Shown here: positions 36,842-45,473 of the stretch, one piece after another
How the letters are laid out: every line of letters begins with the position of its first letter
How positions within the stretch are numbered: the first letter of the stretch is position 1
DNA from: Pseudomonadota bacterium
GTDB lineage: Bacteria > Pseudomonadota > Gammaproteobacteria > Burkholderiales > Gallionellaceae
Length of the DNA: 64,000 nt
Assembly: GCA_021783855.1 (NCBI GenBank)
Contig: JAJXTL010000001.1
Span: 1 to 64,000 of the forward strand
Direction of reading: 5' to 3'
Made by a program: the position numbers and the translations under genes
Notes under the pieces: generated by a model
Told to the model about the DNA's origin: nothing
Seen by the model: only the letters and a program-made list of their open reading frames with translations
Database searches by the model: none

Positions 36842-38587
36842 ATGTATCGTTACGATCAATATGATCACAGAATAGTCGCAGAAAGGGTTGCTCAGTTTCG
36901 CGATCAGGTGAGCCGTCGTCTGTCCGGTGAGTTGAAGGAAGAAGAGTTCCGCGTTCTGCGTCTGCAGAACGGGCTGTACATGCAGATACACGCCTATATG
37001 CTGCGCATAGCGATACCGTATGGACTGATGAATGCGACGCAGATGCGCATGTTCGCGCATATCGCCCGCAAATACGATCGCGATTATGGTCACTTCACGA
37101 CGCGTCAGAATGTACAGTTCAACTGGATCAGGCTGCAGGATGCACCTGAAATTTTGAATGAATTGGCCACCGTCGAAATGCACGCGATTCAGACCTCCGG
37201 GAGTTGCATACGCTCGGTAACATCCGATGAGTTCGCCGGTGTGGCGCAGGATGAAATCGTCGATCCGCGCCCCTATGCCGAGATATTGCGCCAGTGGAGC
37301 GCCTTGCATCCCGAATTTGCGCTATTGCCGCGCAAATTCAAGTTCGCGATTACCGGCGCCGTGAACGACCGCGCGGCGACAGCCGTGCATGACATCGGTC
37401 TTACGGTGGTCAAAAACGCGCAGGGCGAAATCGGTTTTCGCGTGTTGGTAGGCGGCGGGCTTGGCCGTACCCCGGTTATCGGCACCGAGATCAGCGATTT
37501 TGTGCCCTGGCAGCACATCATCACTTACGTCGAATCCATCGTGCGGGTGTACAACCAGTATGGGCGTCGTGACAATCTGTACAAGGCGCGCATCAAAATT
37601 CTGGTGAAGGCGCTGGGCATCGCGGAATTCAGGCGCGAGGTTGAAGCCGACTGGCAGTTTACCAAAGGCGGCGCCGGCACGATCACCGTCGAGGAATTGA
37701 ACCGCGTTTCAGCTTACTTCGCTGCGCCGGCGTATCAGGAATTGCCCGCCAGTGATGCCCATGTGGATGCATTGGCCCGCGACAACAAGGCTTTTGCGAA
37801 CTGGATGCAGCGCAACGTCAAGCCGCATAAGGTGCAAGGTTATGCTTCCGTGGTGCTGTCGTTGAAGCGGACGGGTGTCGCACCGGGCGATGTGACGGCT
37901 GAGCAGATGGATGCAATCGCCCAATTGGCTGAGCGCTTCAGCTTTGGTGAATTGCGTGTGACGCATATGCAGAATCTGGTGCTGGCGGATGTCAAACAGT
38001 CCGATCTGGCAGAGCTCTGGCTGGAGGCAAAAGCGCTGGGATTTGCCACGCCGAATATCGGTTTGCTGAGCGACATTATCAGCTGCCCGGGGGGGGATTT
38101 TTGCTCACTGGCCAATGCGCGTTCGATTCCACTGGCAAAGGTGGTTGCCGAATGCTTCGACGATATCGATTTTCTGCACGACATCGGCGAGATTGAGCTG
38201 AATATTTCCGGTTGCGTGAATGCGTGTGCGCATCATCATATCGGCCATATTGGTATTTTAGGTGTGGATAAGGACGGGCACGAGTGGTATCAGGTGTCGA
38301 TCGGCGGTTCGCAGGGGAATGCCAGTTCAATCGGCAAAATCATCGGGCACTCCTTTACCTTCGGGCAAATTCCGGAAGTAGTGGCGCGTTTGCTGCAAGT
38401 GTATGTCAATGAGCGATACGACGACGAGCGATTCATCGATACCGTCCGCCGCGTAGGTTTCAAGCCATTTAAGACTTACGTTTATGCAACGCCGATAGAG
38501 GATGACAAGGTATGGTCGGGTACGGAATACGAGTTGCTGAAAACAGGTGTGCCCTATGACACGCCCTATTACTCACCGAGGTTTTAA
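36842..38587 (+). CDS. cysI: Sulfite reductase hemoprotein, beta-subunit type
   Basis: 581 residues from ATG 36842 with AAGGAAAA upstream; an open frame reaching back to 36614 overlaps the small gene and is not coding. Duplicated nitrite/sulfite reductase ferredoxin-like and 4Fe-4S/siroheme domains. The cluster cysteines are in CPGGDFC (about 420) and SGCVNAC (about 461), and the siroheme-contact FTTRQNVQFNW is near 83. It reduces sulfite to sulfide with six electrons. No cysJ flavoprotein is adjacent, so the electron donor (ferredoxin or another reductase) is not encoded here. Confidence 0.93.
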   Translation: MYRYDQYDHRIVAERVAQFRDQVSRRLSGELKEEEFRVLRLQNGLYMQIHAYMLRIAIPYGLMNATQMRMFAHIARKYDRDYGHFTTRQNVQFNWIRLQDAPEILNELATVEMHAIQTSGSCIRSVTSDEFAGVAQDEIVDPRPYAEILRQWSALHPEFALLPRKFKFAITGAVNDRAATAVHDIGLTVVKNAQGEIGFRVLVGGGLGRTPVIGTEISDFVPWQHIITYVESIVRVYNQYGRRDNLYKARIKILVKALGIAEFRREVEADWQFTKGGAGTITVEELNRVSAYFAAPAYQELPASDAHVDALARDNKAFANWMQRNVKPHKVQGYASVVLSLKRTGVAPGDVTAEQMDAIAQLAERFSFGELRVTHMQNLVLADVKQSDLAELWLEAKALGFATPNIGLLSDIISCPGGDFCSLANARSIPLAKVVAECFDDIDFLHDIGEIELNISGCVNACAHHHIGHIGILGVDKDGHEWYQVSIGGSQGNASSIGKIIGHSFTFGQIPEVVARLLQVYVNERYDDERFIDTVRRVGFKPFKTYVYATPIEDDKVWSGTEYELLKTGVPYDTPYYSPRF

Positions 38588-38588
38588 T

Positions 38589-39107
38589 ATGTTGATTATT
38601 AGAAATAAAGCGATAGTTGAAGACGACTGGACTGTGCTGCGCCTTGCCGGGAACGATACGCCGCAAAGCGTTGTGGTTCTGCCGGGTAAAGTCATTGTGC
38701 CGCTTAAAGTGTGGCTGGCGCAACGCGATGCACTGAAAGATCGCACCGATCTGGGCGTGTGGTTTGAGAGTTCGGACAGGCCGGAAGCCTTGCAGCAGGA
38801 TATCGCAAGGTTTGGCGTGATTGCGGTTGATTTTCCGAAGTTCGCGGACGGACGCGGCTTTACCATTGCCTATCTGTTGCGCGAGCGGCTGGGCTATAAG
38901 GGAGAACTGCGAGCGATCGGCGATGTGTTGCGCGATCAGATGTTTTACATGCAGCGTGTCGGTTTCGATGCTTTCGCGCCGCGGACAGATAAGGATATCA
39001 ATCAGGCTCTCAAAGGGCTGAGCGATTTTTCAGTTACTTATCAGGCATCGAACGATGACAAGTTGCCGTTGTTTCGCCGCGTGAACAGAGGAGTAGCAAA
39101 TGGATGA
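38589..39107 (+). CDS. DUF934 family protein
   Basis: 172 residues from ATG 38589, directly after cysI. DUF934 proteins are nearly always found next to cysI/cysH in proteobacteria and are sometimes called oxidoreductases without proof. Conserved pieces are VVLPGKVIVPL, IAVDFPKFADGRGFTIAYLL and YKGELRAIGDVLRDQ. No cofactor motif is obvious. It overlaps cysH by eight bases. Confidence 0.88.
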   Translation: MLIIRNKAIVEDDWTVLRLAGNDTPQSVVVLPGKVIVPLKVWLAQRDALKDRTDLGVWFESSDRPEALQQDIARFGVIAVDFPKFADGRGFTIAYLLRERLGYKGELRAIGDVLRDQMFYMQRVGFDAFAPRTDKDINQALKGLSDFSVTYQASNDDKLPLFRRVNRGVANG

Positions 39108-39819
39108 GCTGGATAACAAAGTCGAACAGGTGAAAGCACTGTTGGCGGCAGCGGTGCGCGATTTTCCGCAGATAGCTTTTGCCAGCAGTCTGGGCGCGGA
39201 AGATATGGTGTTGACCGATCTGATCGATAAATACAGGTTGAATATCGAAATATTCAGCCTGGATACCGGGCGGCTGCCTCAGGAGACTTACGAACTGATG
39301 CAGGCGGTATCGGAGCGTTACAGCACGCCGCTGAAAGTGTATTTTCCAGACAAGGCCGGTGTTGAGAGCTTTGTTGCGAAAAACGGTGTGAACGGGTTTT
39401 ACGGCAGCGTGGATGCGCGTAAAGCCTGCTGCTTTGTGCGCAAAGTCGAGCCATTGCGCCGTGCGTTGAGCGGCAAGGGGGCGTGGGTGACCGGTTTGCG
39501 TCGCGACCAGGCCGTCACGCGCGGAAATCTGGAAGTTTCATCGTTCGATGCCGACTTCGGCTTGCAGAAATATAACCCGCTGCTGGACTGGTCGCATAAG
39601 GATGTGTGGGCTTACATCAGGCATAACGATGTTCCCTACAACAAGCTGCATGACGAGTTTTATCCCAGTCTGGGCTGCGCGCCCTGCACGCGTTCGGTGA
39701 CGCCGGGGGAAGATATACGCGCAGGACGCTGGTGGTGGGAAAACCCCGACGGTAAAGAGTGCGGATTGCACGTCAGTTCCTCACAGAAAGTAGCACATGG
39801 GGCCGGGGTTTCGGCGTAG
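39100..39819 (+). CDS. cysH: Adenylyl-sulfate / phosphoadenylyl-sulfate reductase
   Basis: 239 residues. The PP-loop-like nucleotide site is FASSLGAEDMVLTD, and GLRRDQAVTR binds the sulfate adenylate. Four cysteines, the CC of ACCFVRK and CAPC, should hold a 4Fe-4S cluster, which marks the APS-reducing branch; the catalytic cysteine is in KECGLH near the end. No cysC is in this cluster, consistent with use of APS directly. Product: sulfite for CysI. Confidence 0.94.
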   Translation: MDELDNKVEQVKALLAAAVRDFPQIAFASSLGAEDMVLTDLIDKYRLNIEIFSLDTGRLPQETYELMQAVSERYSTPLKVYFPDKAGVESFVAKNGVNGFYGSVDARKACCFVRKVEPLRRALSGKGAWVTGLRRDQAVTRGNLEVSSFDADFGLQKYNPLLDWSHKDVWAYIRHNDVPYNKLHDEFYPSLGCAPCTRSVTPGEDIRAGRWWWENPDGKECGLHVSSSQKVAHGAGVSA

Positions 39820-39955
39820 ATGTGGCAGGCAGGGTGCGGAAATCGATATTCAAAGATCATGGCAGGTGGGGCTTGATGAAACGGACTAAGCAATCACAGA
39901 AACGATGGCAAAGCCACTACTTATCAGCCCGACAACTTAAAGAAAGCAGGATAAT

Positions 39956-40861
39956 ATGAGCAATCACATTTTTACCCATCTGGATGCGCTGGAGTCCGAA
40001 TCCATCCACATCATGCGCGAGGTCGCGGCGGAGTGCAAAAATCCCGCGCTGCTGTTCTCCGGCGGCAAGGATTCCATTGTGATGCTGCGTCTGGCAGAGA
40101 AGGCGTTTCGCCCCGGCAAGTTTCCGTTCCCGCTGGTGCATATCGACACCGAGCATAATTTTCCGGAAGTGATCGCTACCCGCGATAAACTGGCTGCGGA
40201 CCTGGGGGAGCGGCTGATTGTGCGTTCGCTGGAAGACTCCATCAAACGCGGCACCATCGTGATTGTAAATCCCGATCTGCCGCGCAATCCGTACCAGTCG
40301 GTCACGCTGCTGGAGACCATCGCCGAATTCGGTTTCGATGCCTGCATGGGCGGCGCCCGCCGCGACGAAGAAAAGGCGCGTGCCAAGGAACGCATCTTCT
40401 CGTTCCGCGACGAGTTCGGTCAGTGGGACCCGAAGAATCAGCGTCCCGAGTTGTGGGATATCTACAACACGCGGGTGCATCCGGGTGAAAACATCCGCGT
40501 GTTCCCGATTTCCAACTGGACAGAGCTGGATATCTGGCAATATATCGGCCGCGAGAATCTGCATATTCCGAGCATTTATTATGCGCACGAGCGGGAAGTG
40601 ATCCGCCGTGGCGGTTCGGTGATCCCGGTATCTGATCTGGTACAGCCTAAGCCGGGTGAAAAGGTGGAATGGCTCTCGGTGCGTTTTCGCACGGTGGGGG
40701 ACGTGACCTGTACCGCTCCGGTGGAATCGAACGCGAGCAGTGTAGACGAGATCATCGCAGAGACGGCAACTACGCGCATCACCGAACGCGGCGCGACCCG
40801 CATGGACGATCAGACCTCCGATGCTTCGATGGAATTGCGCAAAAAGGAAGGCTACTTTTAA
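39956..40861 (+). CDS. cysD: Sulfate adenylyltransferase subunit 2
   Basis: 301 residues. The PP-loop SGGKDSIVML near residue 37 and the CysD blocks GAARRDEEKARAKERIFSFR (with one residue change), NVRVFPISNWTELDIW-like NIRVFPISNWTELDIWQYI and RRKEGYF-like ending KKEGYF are all present. With CysN it makes adenylyl sulfate from sulfate and ATP. A 136-base gap after cysH holds no clear gene; the strand and order indicate one cluster. Confidence 0.96.
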   Translation: MSNHIFTHLDALESESIHIMREVAAECKNPALLFSGGKDSIVMLRLAEKAFRPGKFPFPLVHIDTEHNFPEVIATRDKLAADLGERLIVRSLEDSIKRGTIVIVNPDLPRNPYQSVTLLETIAEFGFDACMGGARRDEEKARAKERIFSFRDEFGQWDPKNQRPELWDIYNTRVHPGENIRVFPISNWTELDIWQYIGRENLHIPSIYYAHEREVIRRGGSVIPVSDLVQPKPGEKVEWLSVRFRTVGDVTCTAPVESNASSVDEIIAETATTRITERGATRMDDQTSDASMELRKKEGYF

Positions 40862-40862
40862 T

Positions 40863-42113
40863 ATGAATAATACGACACAACTACTACGCTTTATCACCGC
40901 AGGCAGCGTGGACGACGGCAAGAGCACGCTGATCGGACGCCTGTTGCATGACTCCAAGTCGATCTTCGAGGATCAGTTTTCGGCGATTGCCAGAACCAGC
41001 GAAAAGCGCGGCATGGCTGCCGTTGATCTGTCCTTGCTGACAGACGGCTTGCAGGCCGAGCGCGAGCAGGGCATCACCATCGACGTGGCTTACCGCTATT
41101 TTGCGACGCCTAAACGCAAATTCATTATCGGCGACACGCCGGGGCATGAGCAATACACGCGCAACATGGTGACGGCAGCGTCCACCGCCAATCTGGTAGT
41201 GATACTCGTCGATGCGCGCCGTGGCGTGCTGGTGCAGACGCGCCGCCATACCTATCTGGCCAGCCTGGTCGGCATACCGCATATCGTGCTGGCAGTCAAC
41301 AAGATGGATATGGTGGACTATTCCGAGGCACGTTACAGCGAAATTTGCGCCGAGTATCTCGCCTTCGCTGCCCTGCTGGGTTTGCAAGATGTGACCTGCG
41401 TACCCTTGTCCGCGCTGGCAGGCGACATGTTGGTGGATAGAGGCGACAATCTCGACTGGTATCTGGGGCCTACCCTGATGGAGCTGCTGGAGAATGTCGA
41501 GATCGATCACGATGTGAACACCACCGATTTTCGCTATCCCGTGCAATGGGTGTGCCGCCCGCAAACCGAAGAACATCACGATTTCAGAGGCTTCATGGGG
41601 CGTATCGAAGCGGGTGAGGTGTCGGTGGGCGATGAGATCACCGTGTTGCCGTCGGGGCGGACGTCACGCGTCAGGGAAATTATCACCTATGACGGCAACC
41701 TGAAAACGGCCTATGCGCCGCAATCCATTGCGATTCGACTGGCCGACGAGATCGATATTTCACGCGGCGACATGTTCGTCAAGGCTGATTTTCTGCCGAC
41801 GGTGACGAAGGAGTTTGCAGCGATGCTGTGCTGGTTGTCCGATACGCCGCTGGACAAGAGCCGTAAATATCTTGTCAAGCACACCACGAGAACCGCAAAA
41901 TGCCTGTTTGCCAGCATCGACTACCGCGTGGATGTCAACACGCTGGAACAGCACGCCAACCCTGTCGTTAACATGAACGACATTGTTCACGTAAAACTGA
42001 AAGTGCAGCAACCGCTGGTGGTGGATGGCTACAAACGCAACCGCGCCAGCGGCAGCTTTATCGTGATCGACGAGGCAACCAACAACACCGTGGCGGCGGG
42101 CATGATTGCCTGA
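40863..42113 (+). CDS. cysN: Sulfate adenylyltransferase subunit 1 (GTPase)
   Basis: 416 residues from ATG 40863. An EF-Tu-like GTPase: G1 GSVDDGKST, G3 DTPGHEQYTRNM, G4 NKMD, with beta-barrel domains behind. GTP hydrolysis drives CysD. There is no C-terminal APS kinase fusion, in line with an APS-reductase pathway. It starts one base after the cysD stop. Confidence 0.96.
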   Translation: MNNTTQLLRFITAGSVDDGKSTLIGRLLHDSKSIFEDQFSAIARTSEKRGMAAVDLSLLTDGLQAEREQGITIDVAYRYFATPKRKFIIGDTPGHEQYTRNMVTAASTANLVVILVDARRGVLVQTRRHTYLASLVGIPHIVLAVNKMDMVDYSEARYSEICAEYLAFAALLGLQDVTCVPLSALAGDMLVDRGDNLDWYLGPTLMELLENVEIDHDVNTTDFRYPVQWVCRPQTEEHHDFRGFMGRIEAGEVSVGDEITVLPSGRTSRVREIITYDGNLKTAYAPQSIAIRLADEIDISRGDMFVKADFLPTVTKEFAAMLCWLSDTPLDKSRKYLVKHTTRTAKCLFASIDYRVDVNTLEQHANPVVNMNDIVHVKLKVQQPLVVDGYKRNRASGSFIVIDEATNNTVAAGMIA

Positions 42114-42116
42114 ATT

Positions 42117-42270
42117 GAAAATCGCGTAAGCGTTCGTCTGTCCGGCTTCGCCCCCCTCGCTACGCTCTCCCCTCCGGGAGATAACCAGCGACTTGGGCAT
42201 CGTTTTCTGATGCCTTAGTCGAATGGCTAGTTGTTTCACCAGGGTTTGGGTGAGGGAGGGCAAAGTGAGG
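42117..42270 (-). repeat. Dispersed intergenic repeat, copy C (inverted)
   Basis: Read on the minus strand it gives CCCTCACCCAAACCCTGGTG, AACAACTAGCCATTCGACTA, AAGTCGCTGGTTATC, GGGGAGAGCGTAGCGAGGGG and GGCGAAGCCGGAC, the same ordered blocks as copies A and B. It lies between cysN and the pseudouridine synthase gene, whose stop it follows. Confidence 0.75.
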
Positions 42271-42290
42271 GTTCAGACAGGGTAATCGCG

Positions 42291-43022
42291 TCAGAATTGT
42301 TCGTTCTCACCCAGATAGCGCCACTGTCCGGCAGGCAGCAGGCCCAGTTTTACCTTGCCGATGCGGATGCGTTTCAAACCGGTGACGGAGAGGCCCACCA
42401 GTTCGCACATGCGGCGTATCTGGCGTTTCTTGCCTTCACGCAGCACGAAGCGTAGCTGGTCTTCGTTCTGCCAGGAAACCTTGGCGGGTTTCAGGTATTC
42501 GCCGTCCAGCTTCAGTCCCTGACAGAGCAGCGCAAGGCCTGAGGATTCCAGCTTGCCCTGCACGCGCACCAGATACTCCTTGTCCACGGTGGAGTCTTCG
42601 CCGATCAGTCGTTTGGCAATGCGCCCATCCTGCGTCAATACCAGCAAGCCCTGCGAGTCGATATCCAGACGTCCGGCAGGCGCCAGGCCTAAATGCTGGC
42701 TGCGATGAAACTTGATCGGCGAGGGGTCTTCCGCCCAGTGGGTGGTCTCATCGAACAGGGCGGATGCCGGTTTGTAGCCGTGCTCGGCCTGTCCTGACAC
42801 GTAACCGACCGGCTTGTTCATCAGGATGGTGACGCGCTGTTGCTGGACGATCGTCGCGGCGGTGCGCAGGGTGATCTGCTGGTTGGGATAAACCTTGGTG
42901 CCCAGCAGGCTGACGGTTTCGCCATCGACATCGACCCAGCCTTTTTCGATATACGTGTCGGCTTCGCGGCGTGAGCACAGGCCCAGTTCGGACATGCGTT
43001 TGGAGAGGCGTACTTTTTCCAT
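42291..43022 (-). CDS. rluF: RluF-like 23S rRNA pseudouridine synthase
   Basis: 243 residues. An N-terminal S4 RNA-binding domain (RLSKRMSELGLCSRREAD) is followed by the RsuA/RluB/E/F catalytic domain with the nucleophile aspartate in AGRLDIDSQGLLVLT. MNKPVGYVSGQ and GKKRQIRRMCELVG fit RluF best among the group, but RluB/RluE specificity cannot be excluded. It isomerises a uridine in 23S rRNA. Confidence 0.88.
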   Translation of the reverse strand: MEKVRLSKRMSELGLCSRREADTYIEKGWVDVDGETVSLLGTKVYPNQQITLRTAATIVQQQRVTILMNKPVGYVSGQAEHGYKPASALFDETTHWAEDPSPIKFHRSQHLGLAPAGRLDIDSQGLLVLTQDGRIAKRLIGEDSTVDKEYLVRVQGKLESSGLALLCQGLKLDGEYLKPAKVSWQNEDQLRFVLREGKKRQIRRMCELVGLSVTGLKRIRIGKVKLGLLPAGQWRYLGENEQF

Positions 43023-43271
43023 ATGAATTTATTGCGGCAATTGTGTCAAGGCGCGATTTAAGCACAAAGCAGCCTGCACGGCGAAATTAAATGCAAAATA
43101 CGGCACAAATCCTCCCGAATTATGCAGAAATTCTAAACCGGTGTTGACTTCAAGATGCCTTTGCGAGTCAGCAGATGCCGGCGTTGCCCCGCACCTTCAA
43201 CCGAACTGCATCCACTGATTTGCGTTACTGCGTCTGCTTTCATCGGTGCTCATCATTCATTGCGTCAAATC

Positions 43272-43289
43272 TGTCTCTTCCGAGAGACA
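43272..43289. promoter_or_regulatory. GlrR-type upstream activating site 1
   Basis: An exact TGTC-N10-GACA, at the centre of an 8-base perfect hairpin (CTGTCTCT / AGAGACAG, 43271-43290). The enterobacterial response regulator GlrR binds TGTC-N10-GACA. The site lies about 180 bases upstream of the opgH sigma-54 promoter, a normal distance for an enhancer. Confidence 0.55.
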
Positions 43290-43350
43290 GTCATAAATAC
43301 CTTATTTTTCATAATGTTAACAGCATTGACCGCATATTTTTGCAATGGGG

Positions 43351-43368
43351 TGTCGCCGTCAGGCAACA
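43351..43368. promoter_or_regulatory. GlrR-type upstream activating site 2 (one mismatch)
   Basis: TGTC-N10-AACA, one base off TGTC-N10-GACA, inside an inverted repeat (GGTGT-GCC / GGC-ACACC, 43349-43370). It is 79 bases downstream of site 1 and about 100 bases upstream of the sigma-54 promoter. Confidence 0.45.
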
Positions 43369-43465
43369 CCTTGCCGCGACCTGGAGTGCTCGCCAACGAA
43401 TTTTTCCGTTTAAACATAACTAAAAAATATTATTAATCAATTAGATAAATACTATAACGCTGTTC

Positions 43466-43480
43466 TGGCCTGATACTTGC
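43466..43480 (+). promoter_or_regulatory. Sigma-54 promoter of opgH
   Basis: TGGCCTGATACTTGC matches TGGC-N7-TTGC with the required GG to GC spacing. Predicted start near 43492, 19 bases before the opgH ATG. An AT-rich stretch with AATCAA at 43435-43440 just upstream resembles an IHF site, as is usual for enhancer-dependent promoters. The rest of the 488-base gap (43023-43510) shows no gene. Confidence 0.65.
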
Positions 43481-43510
43481 TTCAGTGGCGGCAGAACATC
43501 ACTACATACC

Positions 43511-45412
43511 ATGGACATGAACCGACAAGACACCCTGACCGTAACCCGGTCCACGAAGACTGCGCCTCCCATCCATCGCGGCAGCATGTCGCCACGTCCC
43601 TGGACTGGCTTCTGGCGCGGCCTTTGGCGGGCACTGTTTAGCAGAGCTGTTTTAAATCAGGGAGCAGATTATCCTCTTCCCTCCTGGAAAGGGGCTGCTT
43701 CTGTGCGTCGAATGGCCTTGACGACGCTCGTAGTCGCCAGTGCTGCCGTCGCCGCCTGCCTCCTTTACCGCACTGAGACAGTCGGCAGCGCACACCCGGT
43801 TCTGCATTTCATTCAGCTGGGGCTGTTTGCTTTGCTGTTGGGTTGGGTGACGGCGGGTTTTGTGACCGCGCTGATGGGATTATGGGTGCTGTGGCGCCCT
43901 GACCCGCATGCACTGTCTCTCGATGTGGCTCGTCGCCAGGCTTTGAGTCACGATGCACGTACGGCCATCATCATGCCGATCTGCAATGAGCCTGTCGCCT
44001 CTGTGTTTGCGGGATTGCGCGCGACCTGCGAATCCCTGGCGGACAGCGAGGGGGCCGGGCTATTCGATGTATATGTTCTGTCCGACACCTACGACCCCGT
44101 CTTGCGCGTCCAGGAGCTGAACGCCTGGTCTGCCCTGCAAGACCATCTGGGTGATCGTTGCCGTCTATACTACCGGCTGCGCGAGCGCCGCACCCGCCGC
44201 AAGGCAGGGAATGTGGCGGATTTCTGCCGCCGCTGGGGACGTAATTATCGCTACATGGTGGTGCTCGATGCGGACAGCGTGATGACTGGGGAGACCATCA
44301 CCATGCTGGTTCGCATGATGGAAGCGTACCCGAAAGCGGGTATCATCCAGACCGCGCCTCGTGCCTGCGGCGTGCAGACCTTGCATGCCCGAGCCCAGCA
44401 GTTTGCCGGACGGGTGGTGGGACGTTTGTTCACTGCCGGTATGATGTATTGGCAATTGGGTGAATCCCATTATTGGGGGCATAACGCCATCATCCGCATC
44501 GAACCATTCATGAAGCATTGCGCACTGGCCAAGTTACCCGGTTGCGGCGGGCTTTCGGGTGAAATCCTGTCGCACGATTTCGTGGAAGCGGCGCTGATGC
44601 GCCGTGCCGGTTATTACACCTGGCTCACCACTGATCTGGAAGGCAGTTACGAGCAGCAACCATCCAACCTGATGGAAGAACTCCAGCGCGACCGCCGCTG
44701 GTGTCAAGGCAATCTGATGAACTTTCGTCTCATCACCGAGCCGGGTTTCCAGCCCGTTCATCGGGCCATGTTGTTCACGGGCGCCATGGCTTACGTTTCG
44801 GCTCCGTTGTGGCTGGGCTTTCTTCTGGTCAGTTTAAGTTTGCGGCTGCTGGAACCCCACACGGGATCGACAGGACTTTTTGCATATCTGGCAATATCGC
44901 CCCAGTTGGAATGGTTGTGGGGGCTAACCCTGACTCTGTTGTTTTTGCCGCGCGTGCTGGCGGTAGCCGCAATTCTGCTTCGTGGAGAACAGGCGACTTA
45001 TGGCGGCAGTGCGGCATTGATCAAAAGCTCCATCCTGGAAGCCATTTTGTCCGCTTTGCAGGCGCCTATCCGCATGATGGCTCATACGCTGTTCGTGGTC
45101 ACGGCGCTGACCGGACTGAATCTGGAATGGAAGTCTCCTATGCGTGAAGCACACTCTGTTTTATGGCGCGATGCGCTACTCCGGTTTGTGCCCATCATGA
45201 TCACTGTTGCCTTGGGTCTGACGGCGACATTTCAAATGCATCACGATGCGGTATGGTGGCTGCTGCCCGTAGGCTTGCCCCTGCTACTGGCGGCCCCTCT
45301 GACGGTGTTGACCAGCGAATCCCGTTGGGGACTATCATTGCGTCGTCGTTTGTGGCTGCTCACGCCGGAAGAGCGCACGACTCCAGTCGTCCTGCTACGT
45401 GCTTGGGCATGA
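43511..45412 (+). CDS. opgH: Glucans biosynthesis glucosyltransferase OpgH
   Basis: 633 residues, an inner-membrane GT2 enzyme that polymerises glucose from UDP-glucose into osmoregulated periplasmic glucans. Two N-terminal membrane segments (about 68-90 and 100-125), then the catalytic domain: TAIIMPICNEP, VVLDADSVM (DxD), SHDFVEAALMRRAGY and QRDRRWCQGNLMN (QxxRW), then about five to six more membrane segments. It is some 200 residues shorter than E. coli OpgH, lacking most of the N- and C-terminal extensions. A second ATG lies two codons in. It precedes the opgG/D-type gene, the reverse of the E. coli opgGH order. Confidence 0.93.
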   Translation: MDMNRQDTLTVTRSTKTAPPIHRGSMSPRPWTGFWRGLWRALFSRAVLNQGADYPLPSWKGAASVRRMALTTLVVASAAVAACLLYRTETVGSAHPVLHFIQLGLFALLLGWVTAGFVTALMGLWVLWRPDPHALSLDVARRQALSHDARTAIIMPICNEPVASVFAGLRATCESLADSEGAGLFDVYVLSDTYDPVLRVQELNAWSALQDHLGDRCRLYYRLRERRTRRKAGNVADFCRRWGRNYRYMVVLDADSVMTGETITMLVRMMEAYPKAGIIQTAPRACGVQTLHARAQQFAGRVVGRLFTAGMMYWQLGESHYWGHNAIIRIEPFMKHCALAKLPGCGGLSGEILSHDFVEAALMRRAGYYTWLTTDLEGSYEQQPSNLMEELQRDRRWCQGNLMNFRLITEPGFQPVHRAMLFTGAMAYVSAPLWLGFLLVSLSLRLLEPHTGSTGLFAYLAISPQLEWLWGLTLTLLFLPRVLAVAAILLRGEQATYGGSAALIKSSILEAILSALQAPIRMMAHTLFVVTALTGLNLEWKSPMREAHSVLWRDALLRFVPIMITVALGLTATFQMHHDAVWWLLPVGLPLLLAAPLTVLTSESRWGLSLRRRLWLLTPEERTTPVVLLRAWA

Positions 45413-45473
45413 TAGGCTTTTGCTTATGCCCTGAAGCGCGGCTTTCTTTCAAATAAAAAGCAAGGTTTTACTC

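Noticed and set aside
39876..39959. A 27-codon frame (MKRTKQSQKRWQ...) between cysH and cysD
   Set aside because: Too short and unconserved to call; the position fits an untranslated intercistronic gap.
43155..43436. A 93-codon frame upstream of opgH
   Set aside because: No ribosome site, no similarity, and it overlaps the predicted regulatory palindromes; the region is better read as promoter DNA.
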